From: Corythucha ciliata | Lineage: Eukaryota > Arthropoda > Insecta > Hemiptera > Tingidae | Assembly: GCA_038030265.1 (NCBI GenBank) | Contig: CM075942.1 | Coordinates: forward strand, 65,476,926 to 65,540,925 | Reading direction: 5' to 3' | DNA: 64,000 nucleotides | Shown here: one piece after another, positions 62,160 through 64,000 of the stretch | How positions within the stretch are numbered: the stretch's first letter is position 1 | Layout of the letters: the number at the start of each line of letters is the position of its first letter | Notes under the pieces: model-generated | The model's database searches: none | What the model was told of the DNA's origin: nothing | What the model saw: only the letters and a program-made list of their open reading frames with translations | Position numbers and translations under genes: made by a program

Positions 62160-64000
62160 TGTTTTTTTTGAGGGCTCGGACGGTCTCCCGACTCCGAAGG
62201 TGCCAAAAGCCTTTCGGCCGATACACCATACCCACTTGGGGCCCAGACTCGGGAGAGCCTAGTACGGCTCCTCAAACCTATTTATCCTTTCCAGCAACCT
62301 CAGGAGACGGGTCCCATTCTCCTTTGAGAAGCTGGGGGAAGGATATCCTATCGTCACCAAAAATGGTGTATCTGACCGCCGCGTAGCTGTCACACTCGCA
62401 TACGACGTGCTCCGCGGTTTCCTCAGCCTCCCCACACCTTTCGCAGTCGGGCTCCCCTACTGCCCCCATGATTGACAGATGCCTAGTAAGGGCGTAGTGT
62501 CCTGTATACGTCCCTACTATCCGCCCCGTGTTAGTCCCAGCAACCATGCCGAAGCTTCCTGGTCTTCCTCATTTATTCCCAGTTTTACTTGCCGGCACCC
62601 TGGTTCAGTCCGCCATCTCCTCAGGGCTTGGTCACTGGCCCAGGCCCTTATCTCCCTCAAGACCACCCTTCGGGCAATGCCCACCGATGGTTCAGGTCCT
62701 ATCACCAGCTGGTCCGCGCCACGCTTGGCCAGCTCGCTGCTTTTTCATTTCCCTGCCATCCTCTATGACCCGGGATCCATCCCAACGTTAGGGAGTTCCC
62801 TTCGCGCTGAGTCCACCACGGGTTTGGTGATCGCCCCCAGCGCCGCCCTGCTATCAGAGTAGATGCCGATCGCCCTACCTCTCACTTTCCGCTCCAGTAG
62901 CTCCCGAATACAAGCATCGATCGCTACCACCTTGGCCTGGAAAACTGTGGTGTGTCCCCCTAGCGGGATACTTATTTCCACCCCCAGCTCCGGCACGAAA
63001 ATTCCAGCTCCGGTATATCCACTTCATGACCCGTGGTTTCAGGCCCCAGGTCTTCCCCACGATTTGTCTACATTGGTGAAAGGCCACCACAGCTTTCTTA
63101 TAGACGCTGTCTACGTGTTCCTTCCACCTTAACTTCTCATCCAATATGACTCTTAAATATTTAACCTGTTTAGAGAGAGCGATGGCCTCTCCCCGAAAGT
63201 GGATTGATTGCCATCCCTCCCTTTTTCTCTTGTGAGTGAACAACACCATATTCTTCTTACTAGGGTTTATTGTGAGACCCCTAGGCCTACACCATGCCTC
63301 GACTATCCCCACCGCCCCCCTCATGAGGGAACACAGTGTGGATAAGTCTTTCCCCCTAACCACTATGGCTCCGTCATCCGCAAAAAATTGCGCATAATAG
63401 CCCTTTTCCTCTAATTTCCTTATAGGACTATCTACCACAAGTATTCAGAGAAGAGGCGAGAGACTTGAGCCCTGGGGCACCCCCCTACTAGCTCGTTTTT
63501 CCACCCTATCGCCGCCCACCTTAGCGACCACCCACCTATGACTCAGTGAGTAGTCTATCCATTGAATCAGCCTCGTCTCCACCCCAAAGTGCCCTAGAGT
63601 TGCCACAATACACTCCCTATGTACCCTATTAAATGCCCCTTCAATATCCAAAAAAAGAGCCAACGCGTACTCTTTCTGGGCCACCGACCCCTCCACCCTC
63701 CCCAGTAAGTCGTGGAGGGCCGAGTCGGTCGACTTCCCCGCCGTGTACGCATGCTGGTTTTGGTGGATCACTCCTCCAGTAGCCAATGATTCCCTCATGT
63801 ATAATTCAATTATCCTTTCCATCAGTCTTAAAAGTACACTGCTTACACTAATAGGCCTAAAATCCTCCGCTTTGGCATGCTTCCCGCCATATTTAGGAAT
63901 GAAAACAACTCTCACCCGTTTCCAGGCCGTGGGTACTTTCCTGGCTGCCAGGCACCTGACGAAGAGTCGTCTTATTCTCTCCTGAAGCCTCCCCCCGGCA
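62160..64000 (-). mobile_element. LOA-type LINE, copy 2 (cut by window end)
   Basis: Minus-strand counterpart of the 3' part of the element at 36,510-40,730. RT, part of RNase H and the Cys/His C-terminus are present. A 455-bp deletion at 63,013/63,014 joins the RT C-terminus to the middle of RNase H. The 5' part lies beyond 64,000. Confidence 0.82.
62278..64000 (-). pseudogene. LOA-type LINE ORF2, copy 2
   Basis: RT blocks as in copy 1: FRPISVSSVLLRLMERII, FLDIEGAFNRV, RGVPQGSSLSPLL with the same TGA stop (63,445-63,447), and FFADDGAIVVRG. Downstream the 455-bp deletion removes the RT-RNase H linker and the TDGS block and enters RNase H out of frame. SDSRAALGAI survives in another frame (about 62,840-62,870). 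The C-terminus CERCGEAEETAEHVVCEC is intact. The shared TGA shows that the element was already dead before the duplication. Confidence 0.82.

Larger units (their letters stand above)
52924..64000. repeat. segmental duplication, copy 2
   Basis: Counterpart of 27,081-38,845, continuing beyond the window. Private differences here are a 49-bp insertion near 59,402-59,455, loss of about 263 bp near 59,561, a 16-bp insertion near 62,725, loss of about 40 bp near 62,805, and a 455-bp loss at 63,013/63,014. Gene order is unchanged. Confidence 0.93.

Noticed and set aside
1..64000. tRNA, rRNA or other structural RNA genes
   Set aside because: None recognised by eye. A tRNAscan-SE and Infernal run would be decisive.

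Overview
The window reads as arthropod (most likely insect) nuclear DNA that is dominated by transposable elements. LINEs of the R1, I, Jockey and LOA types lie side by side with hAT-, pogo/Tigger- and PIF/Harbinger-like DNA transposons and many inverted-repeat MITEs. The only host coding sequence I recognise is one exon with intact splice sites. It encodes the signal peptide and N-terminus of a metabotropic GABA-B receptor (subunit 2 type) and is present twice, at 32,191-32,458 and 58,028-58,295. Nothing bacterial is present: no operons, rRNA, tRNA or CRISPR array was seen. The species cannot be named from the sequence.

Layout. 1-8 kb: MITE-like repeats, a non-autonomous hAT-like element (2,085-4,834) whose two arms are inward-facing arrays of a ~30-bp degenerate repeat, and a broken PIF/Harbinger-type transposase (5,019-5,909, minus). 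8.6-13.3 kb: an R1-clade LINE (minus) with a perfect 13-bp target-site duplication. 14.26-16.21 kb: a second hAT-like element of the same foldback-array design, with a perfect 8-bp target duplication. 16.6-22.7 kb: a LINE endonuclease fragment, then a nearly complete I-type LINE (minus) with RNase H. 24.6-27.1 kb: hAT ends, a single repeat array, and a pogo/Tigger-like transposase (minus) cut off at 27,081.

27,081-38,845 and 52,924-64,000 are two near-identical copies of one segment, offset by 25,843 bp at the left end. Each contains a Jockey LINE, a ~30-bp repeat array, the GABA-B exon, an RT fragment, a 2-kb field of short degenerate repeats, and a minus-strand LOA-type LINE. Copy 1 starts abruptly inside the Jockey ORF1. 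Copy 2 is preceded by the rest of a full-length Jockey element (about 52,008-56,209) with an intact 895-codon ORF2. Copy 2 runs off the window end, so the right limit of the duplication is unknown.

40.7-52 kb: a quiet stretch, a decayed Ty3/gypsy-like 3' end (about 44.4-45.0 kb), and then a dense nest of palindromic elements. The nest includes a perfect 58-bp palindrome, a 141-bp hairpin MITE with a TTA duplication, and a 1.96-kb long inverted repeat (47,947-49,905).

Functionally there is no pathway here, only one exon of a neuronal receptor embedded in repeats. The most notable items are the foldback hAT elements with tandem-repeat arms, the duplicated receptor exon whose double inclusion would break the reading frame, and the rearrangement breakpoint at 27,081.
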